NCBI GenBank assembly: GCA_025786725.1
Contig: JAHLTZ010000048.1
Location: 1 to 64,000, forward strand
Direction of reading: 5' to 3'
DNA length: 64,000 nt
DNA from: Syncephalis fuscata
Taxonomy: Eukaryota; Zoopagomycota; Zoopagomycetes; Zoopagales; Piptocephalidaceae
In this document: positions 11,613 to 23,031 of the stretch, piece by piece
Layout: each line of letters starts with the position of its first letter
Numbering within the stretch: position 1 is the first letter of the stretch
The notes under the pieces: model-generated
Told to the model about the DNA's origin: nothing
The model's database searches: none
The model's input: only the letters and a program-made list of their open reading frames with translations
Program-made: the position numbers and the translations under genes

Positions 11613-12300
11613 TCCATTTGGATGCAATAATCCATGCTGTACATAGATGTAATAACAACAAATGCGGAATGACATGGAATCGCAATTATATGGCCTCTAT
11701 TGCTATTCAATCAGTCTTTCTACACATGGCCAACAACACCAATAATCGGCCTCAAATGTTTCAAAAAAATCAAATAACATGTTACATCATTTAAATCAAT
11801 TTATTAACAGCATATTAATAGTAAGTAATATAACTATGTTGTGCATACTAGTGCGACTTCAATTGAAACAAATTTTGTTTTGGGACATAAAATGTGGAGT
11901 CAACGTAAAATTTAATTATTTGTTTTCAATATGCATGTTAAACTGCCATAGTACTCATGCTTTAAAGGCCTTATTTTCATGCTAACACGCCCACAATTGA
12001 CAGTTTTAATCTTGTCGATCACAAGCTAATAAACAGTGCCATTTATCTTCACGTTCATAAGAATAGATTTTTTGTTGCACAATATAGATATCAGGCTATT
12101 TACAACTAGCAACTGGAAATGTGGTAATTAAAGAGTAGTCGATTATTTATGAACACTGAATACAGAAAGAAGTTAAATGTTGATTTGTATATTAGTCAGC
12201 GAATTATTTATGTTATATAACATTGTTACAGAATAGTTAAGAACTACTGATTATATAGCTATTTACTGTCGATACAACTTTTTATATTAAATAACCGGTT
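11612..12300 (+). repeat. Diverged repeat module and AT-rich spacer
   Basis: Bases 11612-11900 align by eye to 39365-39670, to 1075-1300 and, in reverse complement, to the interior of copies 1 and 2. A conserved core is CTACACATGGCCAACAAC. The short open frames here are not supported by composition or domains. The rest of the stretch to 12300 is AT-rich sequence with nothing recognised. Confidence 0.6.
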
Positions 12301-12734
12301 AGTTTGATAGTCGAATTTGTAAGATAGTTGGCTGAATTGCCTTAGCTTGCAGATAACGCCCAATTTTTTGTCTAAAACTCACGAGTCTAAAGTAACTATT
12401 GTGTTGTAGCTTTATTGGATGGTCCTATCTCGGCCAAAAAATGGGTGCGTGATTACTATTCACTTAATCTAGCTAGAAAAAAACGTGCATCATTTATAAA
12501 TGAAATGTCTATTAGGAGGCTAGATTTTTGAACCATTAAAAATTATCAGAAAACGAGGCAGCCAAACTTGTTTTACGATGCGCACGTGTGTACCTCAAGC
12601 ATATTGCCAGCCCCGCTGACTATCCTCCCACTTTTGTTGTTCCAATTATCGCGAGTTTGTTTATTGCTTTTATTTACAAGCTATTGACATTATATAGTAT
12701 TATATTTATATTTATTTATTGGAGGCTGTTGAGC

Positions 12735-14628
12735 ATGAGACTTGCTACGAGTTGCTGTATCTTTCTATGGATATTAGCTTTACTGTCGGCCCAGATAGCT
12801 GTGACCAACGCAAGACTCTATTTAACTACTAAAAATAATACAGTAATAAAACTTTCAACTCTCGACTATTTTCTATATCGACAGCCGTATTATCACTATG
12901 AGGGTGCGGGTGTGCAGTGGTCATGGGCCGACAATGGAACCAGCTGTGCATTCCAACCAGCTCATAGCTCCGACTCGCAATTGCAAACTATTGCGAAAAT
13001 GCAGTCATCACATCCTGATGTCGGACTGTTTGTAGATGCAGATGAGGCCGCTAATGCTGGATGCCAAACAATTGCTCAGGTAATAACTAGACAGATTAAA
13101 AAAGAAACAAAGCATTGACAAATGAGCAAATTAATACTAGATTGGATTGGCAACAACAAAACTATCAGCACAATTTGTACAATCTAACTATCCGCCTATT
13201 AAATTAATTGTCTTGATGAAAATTACGAATGATACAGCGCCTTACTGGGGCCCCAATTCACTAGAATACGTCTCATATAAACCAACCTCTATACCCGACG
13301 GCCCTCCCTCGATCGATATAGCAATGCTTGATCAATGGGCAAGCCAAACCTTTCTTGATGCAAAATTAACAAACAAATCGGTCTTTCACTTTATGGCCGA
13401 ACAAGGTAAGCTGAGAAAGCATTAGCTGTATTAGCGTTGTAACTGTTAAAACTAGAACCGGGACCATGGAATCAAATCTTTCTTGGACCCAAGTTTATTG
13501 GCTATCAATGGGCTTATTTTGCCGTGGTAATGCTACTTGTATTAGATACATATATCATTTTATTTACAATATGGTTGTATTATATTTATTTATATTTACA
13601 GATCAGCGGTGCATTATTATACGCATGGTCGCGGGTGATTATGTTGTTTGTATTAAGAATACTACCTCAAGACATTCGATTAATAGCATTTATCATCACT
13701 TCTATTTATTGCCTAAGTAGGTTGACTGTTGTATCGGCCAATACAATGCTAACCTACCTCTTCTATAGTACTACTGTTCTATTTGACCGCACAAACTATT
13801 TCCTATAAGCAGGAAATTATTGACGCAGTTGTCTATGGCCTTTCATCAATTTCACTTATTATTATTATTTTTAGATGGCAAGTAGCGATTCCATAGTGTG
13901 TACATATTGAGCTAACATTGTATTTAAAGGGCATCTCATTGTAAAAATATATTTTCAAATATATCTCTTGTCTGCTTTCAAATTACTATTGTAATTAGTA
14001 TAATGCTCGCAATAATTATATTTATAATGAATATGATTATATCATGTGGCGGTATAGAGCTGAGAAAATATATTATGGCAAGCTTTATTGGGTGTTATAT
14101 TATGCCATTTTTTCCACTTGCATCATTTATTAATTTTGGTGGTTTCGGTAAGTTGTTTTGAGCTTGATAATAGTAATAGTACTCTTGACTGATCATGTTT
14201 AACTATGCAGCAATCTGGTTTGGTTGTTGTGCATACCGAATGAAAGACTACAGGGAGCTACGAGCCCGTTTTATACAGGTGTGTATACAGCGCAGAATTA
14301 ATCGATACCTTATTGTTTTATATATTAATACGACCATTGTACCTACTAGTTAACTCTATTCTCGACAATAGCGTCGATCACGTTTATATACACCATGTTG
14401 GACAACCTTTTGCTAGCGCTAGAATTGAAAAACGTTCAAAATGAAACCATCACAAAAACAGCTCTGTTCTACATCTTTGGCCATACAGCACTATTGATCC
14501 GGGCATTAGTCTGTCTCACTATACTGGGCGTGCGATGGCCAAAACTAAGGTCAAGAAAAAATACTACACTTGAAATTGACATCAATTCCATACAAGTAAA
14601 ATCCCCATTTACGGCAATGCCAAAATAA
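12735..14628 (+). CDS. Multipass membrane protein with secreted N-terminal domain
   Basis: Unrecognised family. The ATG at 12735 starts a strong signal peptide (CCIFLWILALLSAQIAV). Exon 1 (to about 13078) and exon 2 (from about 13140) encode a roughly 190-residue extracytoplasmic domain with SWADNGTSCAF, GCQTIAQ and KLIVLMKITNDTAP, which recalls a protease-associated (PA) fold. From about 13447 onward several exons encode hydrophobic helices (LLYAWSRVIMLFVLRIL, ISLIIIIFRW, MPFFPLASFINFGGF), a short basic loop (CCAYRMKDYRELRARF) and a last helix near ALLIRALVCLTILGVRW. The layout suggests six or seven membrane passes. The frame between 14280 and 14395 shifts by one base at the last exon, so the C-terminus at 14628 is tentative. 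Confidence 0.55.
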
Positions 14629-14711
14629 ACGTATAATTTGTATTCTATAAACTATGGAAAGCACTTTATTTTAATAATATCACTCGTCTATTTAGTCGAG
14701 AAACAACGCTT

Positions 14712-16228
14712 TTAGATGCTTAAAAACTCATCACGTCTGCGATAGTATTCGTTAAAGCGTAGTACAGCATAACTTATATAGTCAAAGTCGATATTCGACA
14801 ATTCTGCTTGTACCTGATTGATTAATAGATTAGCGTTTGCATGTAAATGGTAGTCGCCACTTACCAGTGCCCATAGCCCCCAGTAAAAGTGGCTAGCCAA
14901 CGCAAATTGATTCACTTCACGATAGAGTACGTGCAATGACTCGTCTGTAACCGAATCACCACTCTTTGTCAAATATTGACGCAACCAGTCAAGTTGTATT
15001 TCTTTAGATGGGTATCGCTCGTAGGCACACTCAAAGCCTATTTATCATTAATCTGTGCTGTCCATTTGACACTAGTGTCTTGATTCATACCTGCAAACTC
15101 ATTGAAATGATTGCCAATATCAAAACCACGATAATTGTAACTGCCGTATTCGTAATCAATAAACGAGATTTCATCTAATATTAATAATAGACGGTAATTG
15201 GTAAATAATCAGCTAAAACAAATGGTATAGTGTCGTGCTAGTACCTTTCTCCTCATCAAAAATAAGATTGGCTGCCAGCAAGTCGTTGTGTGCAAATACT
15301 ACTGGCGCATTCAATTGCTCGAGTTGTGATTGCAAACGTTTTAGCTAAGTTTCATTCATCCAATTAGCTTTAATGCATTGCAGTCATAATATCCCTACCT
15401 CAGCTTGCAGTTCGGGCAAATCAATCTTTTCCGTAAAAGTGGCCTGTGTCTTTACATTATTATACTCGGCAGGTACTGTTGTGTGCATTTATTAGCTAAA
15501 ATCATAACACATTTTCTTTACTTGCCTTCATTCATCCATCGCCACAACGTGGTAAACAATTTGGACTCGACCGGACCGGGTATAAGAACACGATGCCAAG
15601 ACGCTAGCTTATCGGCAATACAACGTCCCATATGCGCATCGTTCAATTGCTCTGGCTGCAAAACACGGCCAGGAATAAAACCATACACCAGACCATTATT
15701 GAACCGACCGTAGAGTGGTGGACATAAGCCTAGCTTAGCTAGACAAACAAGGTTCTAAATATAAATAATATTAGCTGATATTTTTATAAACAGCCATTCA
15801 ATAGCTACCGTAATTTCCTGTTTACGATCAATGATCACTTCGCTGCGTCGACCATAAGCACGGATGAGTATGTTGGTCTGTGACGGTATATGTGTACAGC
15901 GAATAAGCTTGTTAGTAATGCCATCCTTGCATTGTACGAGCTTAAGATCATCGCTCTTCCAGTTGGTGAATACATCAAGTACAATGGCTGTTGCGTCTTC
16001 AAAAAGATGCGTATGTCGAACAGGTCGATCCAGAATACGAACATGCTCATCTAGATAAGCTGCAACATCAGCCTCACTTGGTGCAGCGACCGATTCTTTA
16101 TGTATATTTGAAGCGGCCGATACAGCCTCGTTTTCGGTAGTAGAAAATGGTGTCTATAGCTTAATCGTTAGAATAAAGGCTTGGCAATCGTGTATGTACA
16201 CACATGTGTATGTAATGCAACCTACCAT
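14712..16228 (-). CDS. Ethanolamine/choline kinase
   Basis: Phosphorylates ethanolamine (or choline) with ATP, the first step of the CDP-ethanolamine (Kennedy) pathway in the cytosol. Diagnostic motifs: RTTNILI-type N-lobe strand TNILIRAYGRRSEVIIDR, then GLCPPLYGRFNNGLVYGF, the Brenner motif VVFAHNDLLAANLIF, the metal-binding ISFIDYEYGSYNYRGFDIGN and HFNEFAG, and the C-terminal NQFALASHFYWGLWAL. The DYEYGSYNYRGFDIGNHFNEFAG form favours ethanolamine kinase. Exon 1 is only the ATG (16226-16228), followed directly by donor GTAGGT; exon 2 resumes with TPFSTTEN. The splice near 15490-15545 is unclear: the best exon end there is followed by GCAAGT, so a GC-AG intron or a one-base error is possible. 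The last exon is 14712-15037. Confidence 0.88.
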
Positions 16229-18239
16229 ATTAAATGTGTTTATGCAGTAATTACTATTCGCAATGCCGTCACAATCAACGTACTAAACTAGACGAAAAAT
16301 AGCAGTGAATAACCAAATGGTTGAAGTGTGTCGGATGACAAAAAAAGAGGTCGCGAACTACAGTGGAGATATCTTCAGTTGGTAGGTGGATTCCCACGTG
16401 CTGCTGTAGTTCATACACTCACTGGTCGGCAACCAAGTGTCCGTGCTATCATATTCTCATTTACAATTCGATTAGTATTAGTCAAATTATTACACGCCAG
16501 TGTCACGTGATTAGCTGAATTACCACGCGATTGTGGACTCGCATGTAGGATCTGATTAAAACCATGTGACAATGCACAAGTATGATGCATTATGAAAGTA
16601 GCTACATACCAGTAGTAGTAGTAGTAGTAGACACTATTGTAATGATAGAATCAGTATTTGGTTTAATTCAGTACATGATTAGCCACAGGAACGATAGAAC
16701 GTTGTATCAAGAAAATAACAACATATGACGTTCAAGTTTATTTTTAATACTATTCCTTATTTACGTGGTATTCTACCATATAGATGTTTGGTTTTATTGT
16801 GTATCAAATAGACATTGGCATGTATTTTACCTATTTTTTATTTTTAAGAGTTTTAAATTGAAAAAGCAATTTGGCAAGTGTTATAAAAGTAGTGTAATGT
16901 TTTGCTCCATCCTATTAATAATTCAGCTGTCAACGTTAGCACATAAAGTACCATGATAATTTATGATGGTAGACAGTGTATTGAGCAAGTTATGTTAAAC
17001 ATGATTTCTATTATGTTGGCTTTGTCATCCGCTTATTGCATTGTTATGCATACCGTAACAATGGTGCGCTTTAATAGCCATTTAAACACAATAGCAAAGT
17101 ATAGATAAATACAATGCAATCGTATGTAATTGCAATGTCATGAAGTCGCTTGATTTGTACCTTATTTATTTATATTGTTATCATTACACTAGTATTAAAC
17201 AAATCATCAACAGCTTAGTATGTCATAATGTTCAAGTAGCTACCTTTGATAATATTTACATGATTAAACTGTAAATTTGTTTTAGTAAACATCAGTATTT
17301 ATACATCCTCCTTTGTTCATTCATTTAATTTTATGCTATTCTATATTTTATTAATCACAATTTATTGACAAAAGTAATGTTTTATCATTAGCTATTTGTG
17401 TAATTGCTCAACAATGAAGAAGTAAAAGCATCTAAGACTATTTGTATATTATTATCAATATTGTAAAATAATATCTAGTTTAATAAAACATAGCGATACT
17501 CATTTAAACTTTCAGAAAAACAACAAATACTTAACTATGGCCTATTAAGATTAGCAAAATGCTGCTCAACCAACTGATCACTTCAAACATTAATGTCGGT
17601 TAAAATATTGGTTTAGACCAGATTAAACTAAAATAATAGATGCATTTCAAATAATTTATTAACTACGCATTATTATCTCCACTCAGTCTCTATATACTAG
17701 CCCATCACATAGACACAAGCACCACTATACATTAAAAGATGATGCAATGCCCATTTATCCATCTATATATAAATCTATCAAATCGGAAAGGCTCGGGATT
17801 TCCGTTTTCTATTTCACGTGACAAACGCGCAGTCCCTTTTGATAGATATTATACCAATGACAGGAGCAGTGTAGACTGTGAATGAAGAAAACGCAGCCAT
17901 CTATAAACGGCCAGCTTTGACGGATCATACCGGCAATGATGACGCCGATACCTCACTAAAACGAGGTCACACACACACAACAATAACATGCAGCTACTGC
18001 AGCTATAAGCGAATATTTTATTGATCCATCATATATTGTCATGACGACCGTGGGGATTTAACAAAACCAATATAAATATAAAGATTGGCCAATTCCACAT
18101 CTTCATCTTTAATCTTTTCGTTTGACTGTCTATATATTCACACACGTACGCTTTGCCGTCACTCCTTTGCTACTTCTTTACTGCTACGCGCACACACAAA
18201 CACTCGTTCTATCCTTTTTACTAAAGCTTATTAGTGACC
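16229..18239. other. Intergenic region between ethanolamine kinase and malate synthase
   Basis: Mostly AT-rich DNA. A short plus-strand reading (16318-16510) encodes RELQWRYLQLVGGFPRAAVV, possibly a truncated small protein, but its start needs a one-base shift at an A run and it ends without a recognisable domain. A (TAG)n tract lies at 16610-16630. From about 17690 the sequence becomes more mixed and CT-rich toward the start of malate synthase, as expected for its promoter and leader. I see no RNA gene. Confidence 0.5.
17784..17804. promoter_or_regulatory. CGGAAA-N9-TTTCCG inverted repeat upstream of malate synthase
   Basis: A perfect six-base inverted repeat with a nine-base spacer, about 435 bases upstream of the malate synthase ATG. 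Fungal Zn2Cys6 regulators commonly bind CGG/CCG triplets arranged as inverted repeats, and glyoxylate genes are controlled by such factors (Cat8/Sip4, FacB). Placement makes it a candidate site; binding is inference only. Confidence 0.3.
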
Positions 18240-19951
18240 ATGGCTCCATTCGATAGCAAAGTAGCTGGTGTCCAAGTATTGGCTCCAGTCACACCGGACC
18301 AAGCAACGATACTGACTCCAGAAGCACTTGCTTTTATTGCTCATCTCCACCGTTCGTTCAACGCTACTCGATTGAATTTACTGCAGCGACGCCAGTTGCG
18401 TGAACAAGAGTTGCGTGCTGGCCGTTTGCCCGATTTTCTACCAGAAACGCGCGCTATCCGTGAAGATCCATCATGGCAAGGTGCTCCACCAGCACCTGGT
18501 CTTGTCGACCGCCGTGTTGAGATTACTGGTCCAGTTGATCGCAAAATGGTTATTAACGCGTTAAATTCAGGAGCAAAGACGTTCATGGCTGATTTTGAGG
18601 ATTCATCGGCACCCACTTGGGAAGTTGTTGTTGATGGCCAGATCAATATGCGTGACGCTATTCATCGCAAAATTTCCTATAAGGGACCAAATGGCAAGCA
18701 ATACAATTTGCGTAAAGATGGCAAATTGGCCACACTTCTTGTTCGGTAAGTTAATGCCTTGATTATGCCGCTTTAATGCATTCTAACAACAACCAAATCA
18801 TTGCTGCTTATAGTCCACGTGGATGGCATTTAGACGAGAATCACGTGCTGGTCGATGGCCAGCCATTATCAGGCGGTATTTTCGACTTTGGCCTTTACTT
18901 TTTCCATAATGCACGCAAGTCTATTGAAATTGGTGCTGGTCCTTACTTCTATCTGCCAAAGATGGAGTCACACTTGGAAGCACGTCTGTGGAACGACATC
19001 TTCAAACTATCACAAGATATGCTAGGTGTACCACGAGGCACCATTCGTGGCACTGTCTTAATTGAAACCATTTTGGCCGCCTTTGAAATGGATGAAATTA
19101 TCTACGAGTTGCGCGAGCATAGCAGTGGTCTTAACTGCGGTCGCTGGGACTATATCTTTTCGTTTATTAAAAAGTTCCGCTTTGATGCACGTTACGTGCT
19201 TCCAGATCGTAGCGATGTCACCATGACAACGCACTTTATGGATAGCTACGTTCGCTTGCTTATCAAGACATGCCATCGTCGTGGTGTTCACGCCATGGGT
19301 GGTATGGCTGCGCAAATCCCCATTAAGGACGACCGCGAAGCAAATGACCGTGCTATGGCCAAGGTCCGTGCCGACAAGGAACGCGAAGTACGTGCCGGCC
19401 ATGACGGTACTTGGGTAGCCCATCCAGCTCTTGTAGCCATTGCCATGGAGCAATTTGATCGTTATATGCCACAGCCTAATCAGCTATTTGTACGCCGTGA
19501 AGATGTGCATGTTACGGCACTTGATCTGCTAAGCACAAAGGTCAGCGGCCAAGTTACCGAGGCTGGTGTACGTGGCAATATCTCTGTTGCATTGACATAC
19601 ATTGAGTCATGGCTGCGTGGTGTTGGCTGCGTACCTATTCACAATTTGATGGAGGACGCAGCTACAGCTGAAATTTCACGCTCGCAACTTTGGCAATGGA
19701 CACATCATCGCGTTCGTACTGCAGAAGGCAAGGTATGTGATCCAGCCTGGGTACAAACTGTACTAGATGAAGAAATTGTCAATCTACGCAAGAAGCTAGG
19801 TGAGCAGCGCTTTACGCAAAGCAAATACGAAGAAGCACGTCGTATTCTTGCCCAGCAAATTACGGGTGAAGCTTATGCTGATTTCCTTACATCACTTTGC
19901 TACAACGACATCTGTTTGCCATCAGCTGTCGCTTCTCGTCCTAAGCTTTGA
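18240..19951 (+). CDS. Malate synthase (glyoxylate cycle)
   Basis: Condenses glyoxylate with acetyl-CoA to malate, allowing growth on acetate or fatty acids. Two exons (18240-18745 and 18814-19951) join in frame at RPRGWHL, giving 547 residues, the normal length of the eukaryotic peroxisomal or glyoxysomal (A) type. Visible family segments include [37 protein letters not shown] and the signature [18 protein letters not shown], plus [13 protein letters not shown]. The C-terminus is PKL, close to the canonical SKL peroxisomal signal. The start is the ATG in the context GTGACCATGG; a long CT-rich leader precedes it. The 3' end carries AATAAAA just before the adjoining 1 kb repeat. Confidence 0.96.
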
Positions 19952-20123
19952 ATGCTTTCTACTACAGCAGTTTATGCTTGCCAGTAATGTGTATAAAAGA
20001 GCGTGTTTATTTCACTTCTCTTTTATCCACCCTCCCCCCCACATTCACATTCACACTCACACACGTACTCTTTACTGCTTAGCCATAGTAAATAAAAACA
20101 CGAGATATTGCAAATAAAATTTG

Positions 20124-21188
20124 GTTTATTAAATTAGATTGTGTTTAAATGATATCATTCACAATAAATATTAATACAATAACATTATCATTTCCATAAA
20201 ATAGAATTAATTGTAACAGAACATTGTATCAATCATAATATTAAATATTAAAATAAACAATGTAGCATACTATTTGATTTCATTGAAACATTTAAGGTCA
20301 ATTATCGTTGTTGCTGTTGACCATGTAGAAAAATTGATCGAATATTAATACATTGTTCCGCAGTCGTTGCATCTACGTACCGCATGGATTATTGCATCTG
20401 AATGGTCTATTCTATTTTCTAATCTTCTACTGTTGCATTTTGGACATATTTACAATGTAAGCTCAAGATTAATATAATTATTATAAAGCCGTTTATTAAA
20501 CAGCCACTTTCCCTATAGCCAATCTGACTAAATAAATGGCATTTGAACAATCAATATCATAGATAACAATATATATTAAAACAATAATAAAGATAACTAA
20601 TTAATTACATTATTTTATTTTCTAATATTTTACATGTTACAATGCACATGAAATAGTGATGGATGAGTGTTTAATTGTATCTAAAAGTATTAAAAAAGGA
20701 AGTGAAATAAGTAAATATACATTTAAGAGTCAAAGTAAAATAGCTTATTAATATTAAATAATTGATATGTAGACTCATGCGATTCAGTGTCAAAAGATCA
20801 AAACTAACATTTTTTACTTGATGAACTACACATTTGTTGTTCTACTAAACATGGAACTGGATGGCGAGTGACATCAAATATCAAATTATAATGCTTTGAA
20901 TACTTTACAGCAACCATAATATGGATCAACATTTATCTATTAATTATATTCTGTTGTATGTAACATGAAATACTATTTAATATCTGTTTTAATATTGAAA
21001 ATAGTGCAGATTAATTAAGACTCCACTTGATTCAATCGGAGTTAATATGACACTGTTTCAACAAACCACTTCTCAGTAGTAAAAACTGATTGACGATTTA
21101 TTCGAGTTACAGATCTTTTTGTCTAGTTTGAAGCTGGGGACTCAAAGGGAAGTAGCTTTTAAGATTAATTCGATTAAGATGGGAAATA
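20124..21188 (+). repeat. 1.06 kb non-coding repeat, copy 2
   Basis: Near-identical to 6887-7950. It occupies nearly all the space between the 3' ends of malate synthase (+) and BFR1 (-). Its left edge abuts the probable polyadenylation site of malate synthase. It has no coding capacity. The few differences from copy 1 (for example GATAGC versus GATAAC, and runs of A or G of different length) point to a very recent origin or to gene conversion. Confidence 0.85.
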
Positions 21189-21323
21189 ACATTTAGGAAG
21201 AATAATGATAACAATAATACTTTATTATTATTAAACATTTACTTGATTAATATCATTACGACATTAGCGTTAATATTACGCATGTTCCATGATTAGGCGC
21301 CATTGCTACATACTAAGTAAAAG

Positions 21324-23031
21324 CTAAGCCTTTTCTTCGGTCTTAGCAGCGGCCTTGTTGTTATCGGGTTTCTTGCCACGGCCAGAGGATGACTGCTTTT
21401 GCTTTCGGCTATCGGCAGCAGCTGCGCGCTCTTCGTTACGCTTTTGCTCACGCTTTTGTTCGCGTTCCTCCTCGCGCTTATAATCTTCTTCAGCACGGCG
21501 CTTCAACTCTTCGACCTTCTCCTCGGCACTTTTACGATTCGTCTCAGTGGCCTCGGTTTGGTTGTTAGCATACCATTGCTTACGCTCCTGGACCGCCTCA
21601 AGCGTCTTTGAAACGTCGTCGCGTGACGTTGGCACTTCTACTTTAATATCCCAGAAGCGCTCCATCACAGATAGCGGTAGCTTGAAAGGTGCAGCCTCCT
21701 TGCGCGATGTAGAAGCAGCGGCAGGTTGTGCTTTCTTAGCCGTTTGCTTCTTGCCAACAAAATAGTCGTCATCGTCACGTTGCGACTTCTTCTTCAAAGC
21801 AGTGCCTTTGGGTGCATTGCCTGATGATTCAACACGGCGGATTTCAAGTGCGCCACCGACGGGTGTGGCAGTAGTATCGCTGGTTGTAGTGCTAACCTTA
21901 TCCTTACCGCCGGCCAAATGAGTTTGCAAATACGCTGTAATGGCATCGCAGCTTTCAATTTCTATGGTGTAAGCAGGTGCATCGGCTGTCTCCAGAATCT
22001 CTTTGATTTGCGCCTCTAGCTGCTCCTCGTGTTCGCGATGACGACGAATGCGCATGGCTTCAGCACGTCGTACACGATCCTCCTGTTGCCACTGATAATA
22101 AGCATCGTTGGCTTCGCGGAAAGTGGTATTAAGCGTGCGTCGGCTATTGTAAAGCTCGTCCAGTTCCTTTTGAATCTCATCACGCTGGCTAAACAAGGTA
22201 CGACGCTGGTCCCAGTCGGCATCATTGGCTTTGTTAAGATTATCCAGTTCCTTTTGGATATCTGAATATCTATCGCTAAGTGCCTTGCTGTTATAAGCAT
22301 CAAGCTGTTTACGAATCTCATCCGCACGCTTCTTTTCCTCGTCAATTGCTTGCTGTTGTTGCTCAAATGTCTCCACAACACGACGTGCTTTACGCAGCGC
22401 AGTTATGTCATTAATAGCACGTTTTTCCTCAACCAGCTTTAGACGACCGTCCTGGATAACGCTCTCCAGTTTACTAATTAATTAAATTAAATTATTAAAT
22501 TATTAATTCTCAATAATAACAATAATGCAAGTAATGCAGCTCTAACTTACTTAATCTCGTCGTCAATCTCACTAACCGATTTATATGGCACTTTATCCTT
22601 GGCTGTGCGCAGCTCAGTCACCTTGCTCTTTATCGATTTATTAATGGCGTCGAGTTGGTCAAATACCTTTTGGCGCGATTGCTTCATGCCGGCCTGTTTG
22701 TCGCGGATTTCTTTCAGCTCGTTACGCAATTTAGTACGTTTATCATCTGGCTGTCCCTTGCCGCCAGTTGATTTACCGCCGATTTTATCTTTAACAACCG
22801 TCTATTACGTAATAAATATTGTTTATTGGTATGCCGTTTCTATTATTAACCTATACTACTTACCAGGCGTTTACGAGTTGCCTCCATTTTGGCATCGATG
22901 TCAGCCAGATTCTTTTTTTGCTCATCAGCAGAGGGCTTTGGCGGGGCCTTGCGCGCATGTGCTGGCTTGCTTTCATTAGTTGTTGCAGTTGCAGCCAGAT
23001 CGGCCGGCGCACTGGTTTCTACAGCAGCCAT
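21324..23031 (-). CDS. BFR1: BFR1-family RNA/ribosome-associated coiled-coil protein
   Basis: Yeast Bfr1 associates with polysomes and mRNP complexes at the ER and affects secretion and nuclear segregation. Three exons: 22864-23031, 22551-22801 and 21324-22473, about 522 residues, no frame errors. The N-terminus is Ala/Pro/Lys-rich (HARKAPPKPSADEQKK). The rest is nearly continuous charged coiled coil, with the family-typical segments RTKLRNELKEIRDKQAGMK and WDQRRTLFSQRDEIQKELD, then YYQWQQEDRVRRAEA. A less charged patch (PFKLPLSVMERFWDIKVEVP) precedes a very basic/acidic tail ending in AAAKTEEKA. The start is the ATG preceding AAVETSAPADL. No domain for enzymatic activity is present. Confidence 0.85.

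Noticed and set aside
16318-16510. Gemin7-like small protein
   Set aside because: Only a short RYLQLVGGFPRAAVV segment is suggestive; the rest of the Sm-like fold is absent.
18341-18646. Antisense frame of 101 codons
   Set aside because: Shadow of malate synthase exon 1; composition reflects the opposite strand.
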